Shown here: positions 34,941 to 44,125 of the stretch, piece by piece
Layout of the letters: the number at the start of each line of letters is the position of its first letter
How positions within the stretch are numbered: position 1 is the stretch's first letter
Assembly (NCBI RefSeq): GCF_902499075.1
Contig: NZ_CABVPP010000045.1
Span: forward strand, 1-62,496
Length of the DNA: 62,496 bases
Reading direction: 5' to 3'
Origin: Burkholderia pseudomultivorans
GTDB lineage: Bacteria; Pseudomonadota; Gammaproteobacteria; Burkholderiales; Burkholderiaceae
Notes under the pieces: generated by a model
Told to the model about the DNA's origin: nothing
Seen by the model: only the letters and a program-made list of their open reading frames with translations
Databases searched by the model: none
Made by a program: the position numbers and the translations under genes

Positions 34941-35696
34941 ATCGTTCACGGCGGCCAGGCGCATCGACGCGATCGTGTGATATGCCTGGTTCGTCTCACA
35001 TCCGACCCACTGCAGGCCGGCTTCGCGTGCCGCGACCAGGAACGTCCCGGAACCGGCGAACAGGTCGCACACGACCCCGCCATCCGGCACCAGGCGCACC
35101 ACGTCGCGCGCCAGCTCGATAGGCTTTTCCGTGACGTGTTGCTTCGGAAGCGTCAGGCGCGTCGGGAACACGCCAGGCAGGTACACGTCGCTTTCGTTCA
35201 TCGGCCCGCGGCTCGCCCATACGATGAATTCGGCCTGTTGCGCGAACCCACCTCGACGCGGCCGCGTACGACCAGGCGTCTTGTCCCATACAGCGATGCC
35301 GCGCAGCGTCAGGCCGGCCGCCTGCACCACGTCCGTCAACGTTGCGAGCTGGCGCCAGTCGATGAAGCAAACGAGCAGCGCACCGTGCTTCATCGCACGG
35401 CGGCACTCGGTCAGCCAGGCATGGCACCAGAACGACCAGGCGCGTTGGTCCATGTTGTCGCCTTCGAAGTCGGTATAGACCGCCTTCGTGTCGCTGTTGA
35501 TGTACTTCCGGCTCGGCGCGCGCGTTCGCGCGGACAGGTGCAGGCCACCCGACGCGTACGGAGGATCGGTGAATACCAGGTCGACGGACTGATCCGGTAG
35601 CGTGCGCGCCAAGGCGAGTGCGTCGACGCGATGGAGCTGGTTGAGCATCGGGGTAATGTCGGCCGCGGGCGCGGCGTCGGAAATGTGAATCGTCAT
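34920..35696 (-). CDS. Phage DNA methyltransferase (DPPY type)
   Basis: 258 residues. Motif IV is DPPY at 44-47 (VDLVFTDPPYASGG) and motif I is FAGSGT at 213-218 (CDLFAGSGTFLVA), so the order IV before I gives a beta-like circular arrangement, typical of N6-adenine or N4-cytosine enzymes. The middle VCFIDWRQL and the TEKPIELARDVVRLV segment fit as well. No nuclease adjoins it, so it is a solitary enzyme that may shield phage DNA from host restriction or affect packaging or regulation. It reads against the late genes from the gap between S and V. Confidence 0.88.
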   Translation of the reverse strand: MTIHISDAAPAADITPMLNQLHRVDALALARTLPDQSVDLVFTDPPYASGGLHLSARTRAPSRKYINSDTKAVYTDFEGDNMDQRAWSFWCHAWLTECRRAMKHGALLVCFIDWRQLATLTDVVQAAGLTLRGIAVWDKTPGRTRPRRGGFAQQAEFIVWASRGPMNESDVYLPGVFPTRLTLPKQHVTEKPIELARDVVRLVPDGGVVCDLFAGSGTFLVAAREAGLQWVGCETNQAYHTIASMRLAAVNDSAVQVA

Positions 35697-35780
35697 GGTT
35701 CAGAGGCAGCGTGAAAGGGGTGCGCGCGACGTTGCGAGATGCGTCATCGAGCGTGTAATGCCGATTGTCGACGCACGTGT

Positions 35781-35822
35781 GCGCGCGCGCGCGACGAGCA
35801 TGCTGTACCCGCGAGCACGACA
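35781..35822. promoter_or_regulatory. Candidate late promoter element upstream of V
   Basis: (CG)n, then GTACCC at 35805 and ACA at 35820, in the same order as upstream of O. It lies in the 164-bp gap between the methyltransferase and V genes, where P2 has an Ogr-dependent promoter. It ends only 38 bp before the called start of V, closer than the P2 geometry would predict. Confidence 0.35.
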
Positions 35823-35860
35823 TTTGCCTTCGCTCGCGTCACGCGCGGGCGGCCGGCAAC

Positions 35861-36556
35861 ATGGTCGGCATGGATGCGAATGAAATTCAACGTCAGGCAC
35901 GCAACGCCGTGCGCAAGGGCTCGATTCTCGATGTCGATCACGGCGCCGGCCTCTGCCGCGTCGCGGTCGGCGAGTCCGACGACGACGGCCTGCAAACCAA
36001 CTGGATTCCCTGGCTCTCGCCGGCAGCCGGCGGCACGCGTGAATGGCTGCCGCCGACGAAGGGCGAGCAGGTCGTACTGCTCGGCCCAATGGGCGACTTC
36101 GCACAGGCTGTCGCACTGCGCGGGATCTACTCGGACGCCGCCCCGGCACCGGACAATTCCCCGAACACCCACACCCGCGTCTACTCGGACGGCGCACGCA
36201 TCAGCTACGACCATGCGGCGCACGCGCTGACGGCTGAGCTGCCGGACGGCGCAACCGTGCGCGTCGTCGCACCGGGCGCCGTCGTCGTGCAGACGAAGGA
36301 CGCGACGGTGCAAGCTGAACACATCCTGCTCGACGGCGACGCGACCGTGACGAAATCGCTGACCGTGAAAGGCCCGTTTGCCTTCGAATCCGGCATGACC
36401 GGCAAGGGCGGTGACGGCGATGCCGTGATGAAGATCAACGGCCGCGCCGACTTCACGGGCGACGTGACCGCCGGCGGCGTCAGCCTCATCGAGCACCCGC
36501 ACCAGGCGCAGGGCGAATTCGCGCGCACCTCGAAACCAATTCGGAGCGGCGCATGA
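35861..36556 (+). CDS. Baseplate spike protein (P2 gpV family)
   Basis: 231 residues from ATG 35861 (or 228 from ATG 35870, MDANEIQRQARNAV; no ribosome site decides). The N-terminal OB-fold (QTNWIPWLSPAAGGTREWLPPTKGEQVVLLGP) and C-terminal repetitive beta part ending HPHQ are those of gpV, the membrane-piercing spike whose tip histidines bind iron in P2. It overlaps W by 4 bp. Confidence 0.93.
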   Translation: MVGMDANEIQRQARNAVRKGSILDVDHGAGLCRVAVGESDDDGLQTNWIPWLSPAAGGTREWLPPTKGEQVVLLGPMGDFAQAVALRGIYSDAAPAPDNSPNTHTRVYSDGARISYDHAAHALTAELPDGATVRVVAPGAVVVQTKDATVQAEHILLDGDATVTKSLTVKGPFAFESGMTGKGGDGDAVMKINGRADFTGDVTAGGVSLIEHPHQAQGEFARTSKPIRSGA

Positions 36557-36915
36557 AGGGCATGAACGCTGTCACCGGTCGCGCGATTTCAGGCGTCGAC
36601 CACCTGTCGCAGTCGGTCGGCCGGATTCTGACGACCCCGCTCGGCTCATGCATCCAGCGCCGTTCGTTCGGTTCGGAATTGCCCGACCTAATCGACGCGC
36701 CGACCAATGGCGCGACGCGCATTCGCCTTTATGCGGCCGCCGCGACCGCGCTGATGCGGTGGGAACCGCGGCTGACGGTCACCCGCGTGCAGCTCGTGGC
36801 CGATGCTGACGCAGCATTCGCCGGCGAGCAGCTCATCGACATCGAAGGATGGACCGACGAGCGCGACGAACCCGTATCGCTGCGCGTGCCCGTGTCGAAC
36901 GGAGTCGCGGCATGA
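36553..36915 (+). CDS. Baseplate wedge protein (P2 gpW, gp25-like)
   Basis: 120 residues with the gp25-like core TTPLGSCIQRRSFGSELPDLIDAP and AATALMRWEPRLTVTRV. Its start overlaps V by 4 bp and its end overlaps J by 4 bp, so V-W-J are translationally linked. Confidence 0.95.
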   Translation: MKGMNAVTGRAISGVDHLSQSVGRILTTPLGSCIQRRSFGSELPDLIDAPTNGATRIRLYAAAATALMRWEPRLTVTRVQLVADADAAFAGEQLIDIEGWTDERDEPVSLRVPVSNGVAA

Positions 36916-37817
36916 GAACGACACCGATCGACCTGTCGCAACTGCCGGCACCCGATATCGTCGACCCGCTCGACTTCGAAACTGTGTTCGCGGAACGCAA
37001 AGCGCGACTCATTTCCTTGTATCCGGCCGATCAGCGCGCCGAGATCGCGGCCACGCTCGCGCTCGAATCCGAACCGCTGACCCGTTCGTTGCAGGAGAAC
37101 GCGTATCGCGAAGTGCTGCTGCGCCAGCTCATCAACGACAAGGCGCGCGGCATCCTGCTCGCGTACGCACGCGGCACGACGCTCGAACACATCGCGGCCC
37201 TCTTCGATGTTGAACGTCTGGTCGTATCCGCCGGCGACCCTGAAAACGGCATCGATCCGGTCTACGAAGATGACGACAGCCTGCGCGAGCGCGTGCAGCT
37301 CGCGCCGCGCGGCTTCTCCGTCGCCGGTCCTGAAGAGGCGTACGTGTTCCATGCGCGTTCGGCCGATGGCCGCGTGCTCTCTGCCGCCGCGTTCAGCCCA
37401 GAGCCGTGCGTGATGGTCGTCACGATCCTGTCGCGCGAAGGCGACGGGACGGCGAGCGACGAGCTGATCGAGATCGTAAAGAAGAACCTGGAAGGCAAGC
37501 GGCCGCAGACCGACGAAGTGATCGTGCAGAGCGCGAAGATCGTGCGCTACGCGATCCGCTCGACGCTGCGCTTCTTCTCCGGCCCGGATCGCGCCGTGGC
37601 GCTCGCGGAAGCGAAGAAGCGCACGGCGAAGTTCGCCGCCGACATGCACCGCATCGGCATGGAAGTGACCGTTGACGGCCTGCATGCGGCGATGCGCGTC
37701 GCAGGCGTGCAGAAGGTGCTGCTCGACTCGCCGACCGGCGGCGTCACCGTAACGGGCGAACAGGCGCCGTACTGCACAGGAATCGAACTGATCGACGGCG
37801 GGGTCGCAGATGAATAA
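36912..37817 (+). CDS. Baseplate protein J (P2 gpJ family)
   Basis: 301 residues with PAPDIVDPLDFETVFAERKA near the start and LARG-like and GHV-like elements of the family: FDVERLVVSAGDPENGIDPVYEDDDSLRERVQLAP and AEAYVFHARSADG-type segments. Baseplate wedge component. It overlaps I by 8 bp. Confidence 0.94.
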   Translation: MRTTPIDLSQLPAPDIVDPLDFETVFAERKARLISLYPADQRAEIAATLALESEPLTRSLQENAYREVLLRQLINDKARGILLAYARGTTLEHIAALFDVERLVVSAGDPENGIDPVYEDDDSLRERVQLAPRGFSVAGPEEAYVFHARSADGRVLSAAAFSPEPCVMVVTILSREGDGTASDELIEIVKKNLEGKRPQTDEVIVQSAKIVRYAIRSTLRFFSGPDRAVALAEAKKRTAKFAADMHRIGMEVTVDGLHAAMRVAGVQKVLLDSPTGGVTVTGEQAPYCTGIELIDGGVADE

Positions 37818-38364
37818 GCCGATGCCCTCGTTGCTGCCGCCGAACGCGACCGCGCTCGAACGGCGCCTGGCAGAGACCAACGCGCGAATCAGCGGCATCC
37901 CGGTCGACATCGGCACGCTGATGGACCCGGACGCAATCCCGCTGGCGTTCCTGCCGTGGCTCGCCTGGCACGTCGGCGTCGAGACATGGAAGGATTACTG
38001 GCCCGACCAGGTCAAGCGCGCGCGCGTGAAGACCGCGATCCGCATTGCGCGCATCAAGGGCACTGCCGAAGCCGTGCGCCAGGTCTGCGCGTCGTTCGGC
38101 GCGAACGTGGCGATGCGCGAATGGTTCGAGATGACCCCGCGCGGCAAGCCCGGCACGTTCGAAATCGTGCTCACGGTCGGCACTCGCGACGGCGTGCCGG
38201 CCACGGCCGAATACGTCGCCGACATACGCGCGGAAGTCGATCGCGCAAAGCGCGGTACCGCGCACTACATTTTCAAACAGGGGTTTGGCGCGACCGGAAC
38301 GCAACGCGTCGGCGCCGGCGCGTGCGCGGCGATCTACTGCCGCCTGTCCCTCTCGGATACCTGA
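37810..38364 (+). CDS. Tail protein I (P2 gpI family)
   Basis: 184 residues, with LLPPNATALERRLAE, PLAFLPWLAWHVGVETW and IRIARIKGTAEAV typical of gpI. It connects the baseplate wedges to the tail fibres. The H gene begins two bases after its stop. Confidence 0.93.
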   Translation: MNKPMPSLLPPNATALERRLAETNARISGIPVDIGTLMDPDAIPLAFLPWLAWHVGVETWKDYWPDQVKRARVKTAIRIARIKGTAEAVRQVCASFGANVAMREWFEMTPRGKPGTFEIVLTVGTRDGVPATAEYVADIRAEVDRAKRGTAHYIFKQGFGATGTQRVGAGACAAIYCRLSLSDT

Positions 38365-38366
38365 AC

Positions 38367-41300
38367 ATGGCTGGGAACCTGATCAATATCACCGACGCCG
38401 GCCGCGCTGCGCTCGTCGCAGCGGGCAACACTGGCACCGTCGCACGCCGAGTCGTCGAAATCGGTCTCGGCACGGCTGCGTTCACGTTCGACAAGGGTAT
38501 GAAGACCCTGCCGAACGAGCGAAAACGTGTGACGACGTTTGGCGGCGAAAATGTCTCGCCGGACACCGTGCATGTCGTCATCCAGGACGACTCGAACGAC
38601 CGGTATTCGCTGTACGCATACGGCCTGTACCTGGACAACGGCGTGCTGTTCGGCGTCTACGTGCAGAACACACCGATTCTCGAAAAATCGCCGACCGCGA
38701 TGCTGCTGCTCGCGAGCGATATCGTGTTCGCGTCGATCGACGCTGCGCAGCTCCAGTTCGGCCCCGCGACGTTCCTGAATCCGCCCGCGACGACCGAACG
38801 TAAGGGCGTCGCCGAACTGGCGACGCAGGCCGAAGTCGACGCAGGTATCGACGACACGCGCATCGTCACCCCGAAGGGCGCAGCGATGCGCTACATGCCG
38901 TTCACCGGCGGCCGCTTCACCGGACCGATCAAGATCGCAAAAGGCACCGACGCAATTCCCGACGATGGTTCCAGCGTCTTGCAGGCCATTGGCAATTCGC
39001 GCACGACCGGTACAACGTACTTCGGGCCGGACGCAAAGTCCGGGCGCGCCCACACGGACGACGGACGCTTCTACCTCACGAGCGACGGCGACATGGCAGT
39101 AGGGCCGGGCTCCGCGGGAAAACTACTGCTGACATCTGGAAACGTCCAGCGCGTCGCGGTGACGCCGCAGGGGCGGACGCTGGTCGGCAAGCGGCTGTAC
39201 GACGACGGTGAAACGGCGATGCAGGTCATGCCGGAAGGCACCGAAGGGTATGCCTTCGCAGTCCATCGCGCGAATGCTGACGGCCATCCGCAGACGATCA
39301 TGATCGGCGCATCGCCGAGCGCCACGACCAGAAACGAAAACGTAATCGAATCGCGATCCGCTCTGGACAATGCGAAACCCCTGGTGCTCAGTGCAACGAG
39401 CGACGTCAACAATGCCGAACCGAGCCGCGGCGTCGTCGCGATCTGGATGCAAGTCCTGGGGCAGACGAAGGCCGTGCTAACCAAGGATGGTGAATTCCTG
39501 CTCGGGGTTGGCACGTACGCGACCGGGCCGGCGCAGCTCCAAGTCAGCGGTGCAGCGCGCTTCGGCGGGCAAATCTGGCGCGGACTCACGAACACGATGC
39601 TGGTCGGTTCGTCGGACAGCGCTGGAATTCAGAACGCGGGAACCGGCGGCGACGCTGCCGTGAACAACGCGCGCTTCAGCGCGGATCAGGTCGGTGCGAT
39701 GCTCAACCTCGGCAAGTCGCGCGGCACGAAAGTCGGCGAGCAAGCCGCGGTAGCCGCGGGCGACGAGCTCGGCCGTGTCGACTTCGCCGGTTCGGACGGC
39801 GAGCGGATCGTGCCGGGGGCGCGAATCCAGGCCATTGCCGAATCGGGATTCGCCAAGACTTCGCGCGCCGCTGCCCTAGACTTTTCGACCGTTGCTAGCG
39901 GTTCGACGAGCGCTGTCGTGCGCGTTCGAATCAGCACATCGGGCCGGACGTTGTTCGGTACGACCCAAGACAACGGCCGGGACATCATCCAGGCGAAGGG
40001 CTCGATTTCCGCCAGCAACGGCGTGATCAGCATGGGTATCGACACGGCCGGCGGCGGCCAGCTTCGCGCTGTGAGCCAGGACTACGGCGCGTTCATTCGG
40101 AATGACAACCGCGACGCGTGGCTTATGTCGACGGACGCGGGCGACCCGTTCGGGAAGTACAACAATTTCCGCCCGTTCCAATGGTCGCTGATCAACGGCA
40201 ACGTGACGATCGACGGAACTGGCCTCGGGACACGCCTCGGCGGTGACGTGGGAATCAGCAAAAACCTGAGCGTTACCGGCGTCGGCTACTTCGCGGGGGG
40301 CTCGGGCACGGCGAGGTCGTACGGTTCTGGCGTCATCCTCGGCGCCAACACGGGCGGCGACGTTGTCCTGAAGTGCGCGAACGCCGACGTCGACATGAAG
40401 ATGTGGGACATGCAGTCCAACGAATCGCAGTTCAACATGCGCGCCGTCGACGACCAGTGGACACGCGGTATCCCGTTTCTCACGGCGACGCGCGAGAACA
40501 AGAGCACCGCGATTCGCTCTCTGGCGCTCGTACCCGCCGGCGGACGCGTACAGGTTGCCGGTGCGCCTGACGACGGTTCGTCTGCGCTGGCGGTGCGTGG
40601 CTCGGTCAAGGGCGTCAACTCGGCCGGCGCGCTTGTTGCGTCGAACGGTGGCGGCTCTGGTCAAACCTCCATTCATCTGCGGCGCGACGGTGCGCCCGCC
40701 GACCAGAAGACCTGGGAACTGATGACGGGAGGCGATGGTTCGCTGACGCTCCGCACAGTGAACGACGCGTACTCGAACTCGCAGACAGCAATCAGCGTCA
40801 GCCGCGCGTCGAGCTATAGCCTGGGCGCAATGCAACTGATGCCGCAAGGCGGCCGCGTCATGGTCGGACCTGCCAAAGACGACTCGTCCGTCCTTCTCAA
40901 CGTCGGCGGTATGGTCGCGGCAAGCGCCCCGCCAGCCGGCGACAACTCCAACAAGCTTGTCACCTCGGCGTGGGTAACGGCCGCAATCCTGAATTCGCAG
41001 GTTGGCCAGATTGTCTGGGAGGCGCGCACCGGCGTGCGAGCGGGTTACCTGAAGCTGAACGGCGCCGAGCTGAAGCGTGCTGACTACCCGGCACTGTGGG
41101 CGTACGCGCAGGCAAGCGGCGCACTCGTGTCACAAGCCGACTGGCTAAACGGTCGCTGGGGTTGCTTCTCCACTGGTGACGGCACGACAACCTTCCGCCT
41201 GCCCGAGATGCGCGGTGAATTCATCCGCTGTTGGGCCGACGGCCGCAATGACATTGACCCACAGCGCGCGATCGGCTCATACCAGGGCGACCAGAACCGT

Positions 41301-41672
41301 TCGCACGTGCACGGCGCAAGCGCCAGCGAAGTCGGCGACCACGTTCACTCAGCGTGGACGGACGCGCAAGGGCAGCACAACCACCCGCTCCACGACCCCG
41401 GCCACGCACACGGCGTGCGGATGGGTCGTGTCGGTGTCGTCGCAACGTCCTACGGACAAGGCTGGGGACCGTACAACTGGGACCGCCAGGACATGCACGG
41501 CACCGAAGGCGCCGGCACCGGGATCTGGCTCGACGACGCTGGCATTCACGGCCACAACGTTGGAATCGGCGGCGCCGGCCGTCACAGCCATGGCATCACC
41601 GTCAACGCGGACGGCGGCAACGAAGCGCGACCGCGCAACGTCGCGCTGCTCGCGATGATCCGCGCCTACTAA
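38367..41672 (+). CDS. Tail fibre protein (P2 gpH-like) with repeated units and histidine-rich tip
   Basis: 1101 residues from ATG 38367 (MAGNLINITDAGRAAL). The N-terminal 150 residues are the conserved gpH/gpI-binding domain (VVEIGLGTAAFTFDKGM). The shaft holds at least five related units of the type P-GGRV-VG-DDGSS-L-V-G. Near 875-900 is the collar-like GWGCFSTGDGTTTFRLPEMRGEF, and the C-terminus has six HxH pairs (SHVHG, DHVHS, QHNHP, GHAHG, IHGHN, RHSHG) before ARPRNVALLAMIRAY. HxH pairs bind iron in T4-type fibre needles. It sets host range together with the following assembly gene. Confidence 0.92.
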   Translation: MAGNLINITDAGRAALVAAGNTGTVARRVVEIGLGTAAFTFDKGMKTLPNERKRVTTFGGENVSPDTVHVVIQDDSNDRYSLYAYGLYLDNGVLFGVYVQNTPILEKSPTAMLLLASDIVFASIDAAQLQFGPATFLNPPATTERKGVAELATQAEVDAGIDDTRIVTPKGAAMRYMPFTGGRFTGPIKIAKGTDAIPDDGSSVLQAIGNSRTTGTTYFGPDAKSGRAHTDDGRFYLTSDGDMAVGPGSAGKLLLTSGNVQRVAVTPQGRTLVGKRLYDDGETAMQVMPEGTEGYAFAVHRANADGHPQTIMIGASPSATTRNENVIESRSALDNAKPLVLSATSDVNNAEPSRGVVAIWMQVLGQTKAVLTKDGEFLLGVGTYATGPAQLQVSGAARFGGQIWRGLTNTMLVGSSDSAGIQNAGTGGDAAVNNARFSADQVGAMLNLGKSRGTKVGEQAAVAAGDELGRVDFAGSDGERIVPGARIQAIAESGFAKTSRAAALDFSTVASGSTSAVVRVRISTSGRTLFGTTQDNGRDIIQAKGSISASNGVISMGIDTAGGGQLRAVSQDYGAFIRNDNRDAWLMSTDAGDPFGKYNNFRPFQWSLINGNVTIDGTGLGTRLGGDVGISKNLSVTGVGYFAGGSGTARSYGSGVILGANTGGDVVLKCANADVDMKMWDMQSNESQFNMRAVDDQWTRGIPFLTATRENKSTAIRSLALVPAGGRVQVAGAPDDGSSALAVRGSVKGVNSAGALVASNGGGSGQTSIHLRRDGAPADQKTWELMTGGDGSLTLRTVNDAYSNSQTAISVSRASSYSLGAMQLMPQGGRVMVGPAKDDSSVLLNVGGMVAASAPPAGDNSNKLVTSAWVTAAILNSQVGQIVWEARTGVRAGYLKLNGAELKRADYPALWAYAQASGALVSQADWLNGRWGCFSTGDGTTTFRLPEMRGEFIRCWADGRNDIDPQRAIGSYQGDQNRSHVHGASASEVGDHVHSAWTDAQGQHNHPLHDPGHAHGVRMGRVGVVATSYGQGWGPYNWDRQDMHGTEGAGTGIWLDDAGIHGHNVGIGGAGRHSHGITVNADGGNEARPRNVALLAMIRAY

Positions 41673-41689
41673 CTCACTGACCTCGAAAC

Positions 41690-42310
41690 ATGCTGATTCA
41701 CCACTACAGCCCGTCGACCGGCGAATACCTGAGCAGCGGCCAGCCTGACGCCGATCCGCGCAACGATGAACGCTGGCTCATCCCGGCATCGGCGACGCTC
41801 GATGCACCGCCGCCGCGCACGCCGACGACCTGGCCGTTCTACCGTGACGGCGCCTGGTTCCTGCTGCCCGATTTCCGCGGTCGCCTCTGCTATCGCACGG
41901 ATACCGGCGAGCCTGTCGAAATCGCCGTCGCCGGCAAGACGCCTGACGACCTCGGTCTCACGACCGAGCCGCGACCGTCGTCGCGTCACGCATGGATTGA
42001 CGGCACCTGGGCGGTGCCCCCTGAACTGATCGAACGCGAGACGCTCGAAGCGGCGATGGCTGAATTCGAACGGCTCATGGACATCGCGCGTCGTGCAAAC
42101 GCCGGCAAGGCCGACGCATACGCCGCTGGTCTGCTCGACGATGAAGCCGCTTACTACTTCAAATCCTGGTCCGCTTACCAGATGGCACTCGTGTCTGCGA
42201 TCAGCGCGGAGACATTCCCGGACGCCATCGCATGGCCTGCCACGCCGACACCCTACGTGCCGCCGCCCGCGGATGTACCAGCGTCCGACGCGTCGGCAAC
42301 GGAAAACTGA
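41690..42310 (+). CDS. Tail fibre assembly protein (gpG-like)
   Basis: 206 residues, with the N-terminal YSPSTGEYLSSGQPDADPRN and WIDGTWAVPPELIERETL and the helical end typical of Caudo_TAP-type assembly proteins. It helps fold and attach the fibre encoded just before. Such genes are exchanged together with the fibre tip. Confidence 0.9.
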   Translation: MLIHHYSPSTGEYLSSGQPDADPRNDERWLIPASATLDAPPPRTPTTWPFYRDGAWFLLPDFRGRLCYRTDTGEPVEIAVAGKTPDDLGLTTEPRPSSRHAWIDGTWAVPPELIERETLEAAMAEFERLMDIARRANAGKADAYAAGLLDDEAAYYFKSWSAYQMALVSAISAETFPDAIAWPATPTPYVPPPADVPASDASATEN

Positions 42311-42367
42311 ATCTCGCGGGCTCGCTCCCGTTTCCCCTCACCTGTCTACACATAGGAGCTGCACACC

Positions 42368-43540
42368 ATGCCGCAGGATTACCACCACGGCGTACGCGTC
42401 ATCGAAGTCAACGAAGGCGGCCGGCCGATTCGCACGATCTCCACGGCCGTGCTCGGCATCGTCTGTACCGGCGCCGACGCCGACGCGGAGACGTTCCCGC
42501 TCGACACGCCGGTATTGCTGACGAACGTCATCGCCGCCATCGGCCGCGCCGGCACGAAAGGCACGCTGCGCCGCACGCTCGACGCAATCGGCAAGCAGAC
42601 GAAACCCGTTACGGTCGTCGTGCGCGTTGCCGAAGGCAAGGATGCCGACGAGACGACCTCGAACGTCGTCGGCACCGTCACGCCGGACGGCAAATACACC
42701 GGCATGAAGGCGCTGCTGGCCGCCCAGGCAAAGCTCGGCGTGAAGCCGCGCATCCTGGCCGCGCCCGGCCTCGACACGCAGCCCGTCGCGGCAGCATTCG
42801 CGACGGTCGCGCAATCGCTGCGCGCGTTCGCCTACGTGGCCGCGCATGGCTGCAAGACGAAGGAAGAGGCGGTCGCGTACCGCAAGCAATTCGGCCAACG
42901 CGAAATCATGGTGATCTGGCCGGACTGGCTCGGCTGGGACGACGTGACGAGTTCGACCGTCACCATCCCGGCGCCAGCGATCGCCGCGGGCCTGCGCGCG
43001 AAGATCGACAACGACATCGGCTGGCACAAGACTCTGTCGAACGTCGTCGTCAACGGCGTGACCGGCATCAGCGCGGACGTGTCGTGGGATCTTCAAGACC
43101 CGGCGACGGACGCCGGCTATCTGAACGAGAACCAGGTCACGACGCTCGTGAACCGGAACGGCTTCCGCTTCTGGGGCTCGCGCACGTGCGACGCGGACGG
43201 CAAGTTCTTCTTCGAGAACTACACGCGCTCCGCGCAGGTGATCGCCGATACCGTCGCGGAAGCACAGATGGGCGTCGTCGACGGGCCGCTCAATCCGTCG
43301 CTCGCGCGCGACATCATCGAAAACATCAACGCTTGGTATCGCGGCCGAATTTCGAACGGCTATTTGATCGGCGGCGGCGCCTGGTACGACCCGGAGCCGA
43401 ACACGACCGACGAGTTGGCGTCGGGTGGCATGTACATCGACTACGACTACACGCCCGTGCCGCCGCTCGAAAACCTGAAGCTGCGCCAGCGCATCACCGA
43501 TCGCTATCTCGCCGACTTCGCCTCGCGCGTGTCGGCCTAA
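42368..43540 (+). CDS. Tail sheath protein (P2 gpFI family)
   Basis: 390 residues, close to P2 FI (396), beginning MPQDYHHGVRVIEVNEGGRPIR. Segments RAKIDNDIGWHKTLSNVVVNGVTG and FWGSRTCDADGKFFFENYTRSAQVIADT are family hallmarks. Contractile sheath subunit. It starts the FI-FII-E-T-U-D unit. Confidence 0.97.
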   Translation: MPQDYHHGVRVIEVNEGGRPIRTISTAVLGIVCTGADADAETFPLDTPVLLTNVIAAIGRAGTKGTLRRTLDAIGKQTKPVTVVVRVAEGKDADETTSNVVGTVTPDGKYTGMKALLAAQAKLGVKPRILAAPGLDTQPVAAAFATVAQSLRAFAYVAAHGCKTKEEAVAYRKQFGQREIMVIWPDWLGWDDVTSSTVTIPAPAIAAGLRAKIDNDIGWHKTLSNVVVNGVTGISADVSWDLQDPATDAGYLNENQVTTLVNRNGFRFWGSRTCDADGKFFFENYTRSAQVIADTVAEAQMGVVDGPLNPSLARDIIENINAWYRGRISNGYLIGGGAWYDPEPNTTDELASGGMYIDYDYTPVPPLENLKLRQRITDRYLADFASRVSA

Positions 43541-43555
43541 CCAGGAGTCACACAC

Positions 43556-44065
43556 ATGGGTATGCCCCGCAAGCTGAAAGGCTTCAACCTGTTTCACAAC
43601 GGCACCAACTTCGTCGGCGAGACGAAGGAAATCCAGCTCCCGAAGCTGTCGCGAAAGATGGAGGATTACCAGGGCGGCGGCATGAGCGGCCCGATTCCGA
43701 TCGACTTCGGCCAGGAAGCGATCCAGCTCGAATGGACGTGCGGTGGCTTCATGGAGGACGTCGTTCGCATGTACGGCATCACCACGCACGATGGCGTGCA
43801 ACTCCGTTTCTCCGGCGGCTACCAGCGCGAAGATTCGAAGACCTACGATTCCGTCGAAATCGTCGTGCGCGGCCGCCACAAGGAAATCGACATGGGTTCC
43901 GGCAAGCCGAAGGAGGACACCGATTTCAAGGTCACGACTGCCGCGAGCTACTACAAGCTGTCCATCAACGGCCAGGAGCTGATCGAGATGGATTTCATCA
44001 ACATGATCGAGCGCATCAACGGCAACGACCTGCTCGCCGGCCTGCGCAAAGCAATCGGCCTGTAA
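43556..44065 (+). CDS. Major tail tube protein (P2 gpFII family)
   Basis: 169 residues, close to P2 FII, with MPRKLKGFNLFHNGTNFVGE and DFINMIERINGNDLLAGLRKAIGL at the ends. Tail tube subunit, 15 bp after the sheath gene. Confidence 0.97.
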   Translation: MGMPRKLKGFNLFHNGTNFVGETKEIQLPKLSRKMEDYQGGGMSGPIPIDFGQEAIQLEWTCGGFMEDVVRMYGITTHDGVQLRFSGGYQREDSKTYDSVEIVVRGRHKEIDMGSGKPKEDTDFKVTTAASYYKLSINGQELIEMDFINMIERINGNDLLAGLRKAIGL

Positions 44066-44125
44066 TCCATAGCCCGCGAGCTGCGCGCAAGTTCAATCGC
44101 TTCACATCGACACAAGGAATCGACC

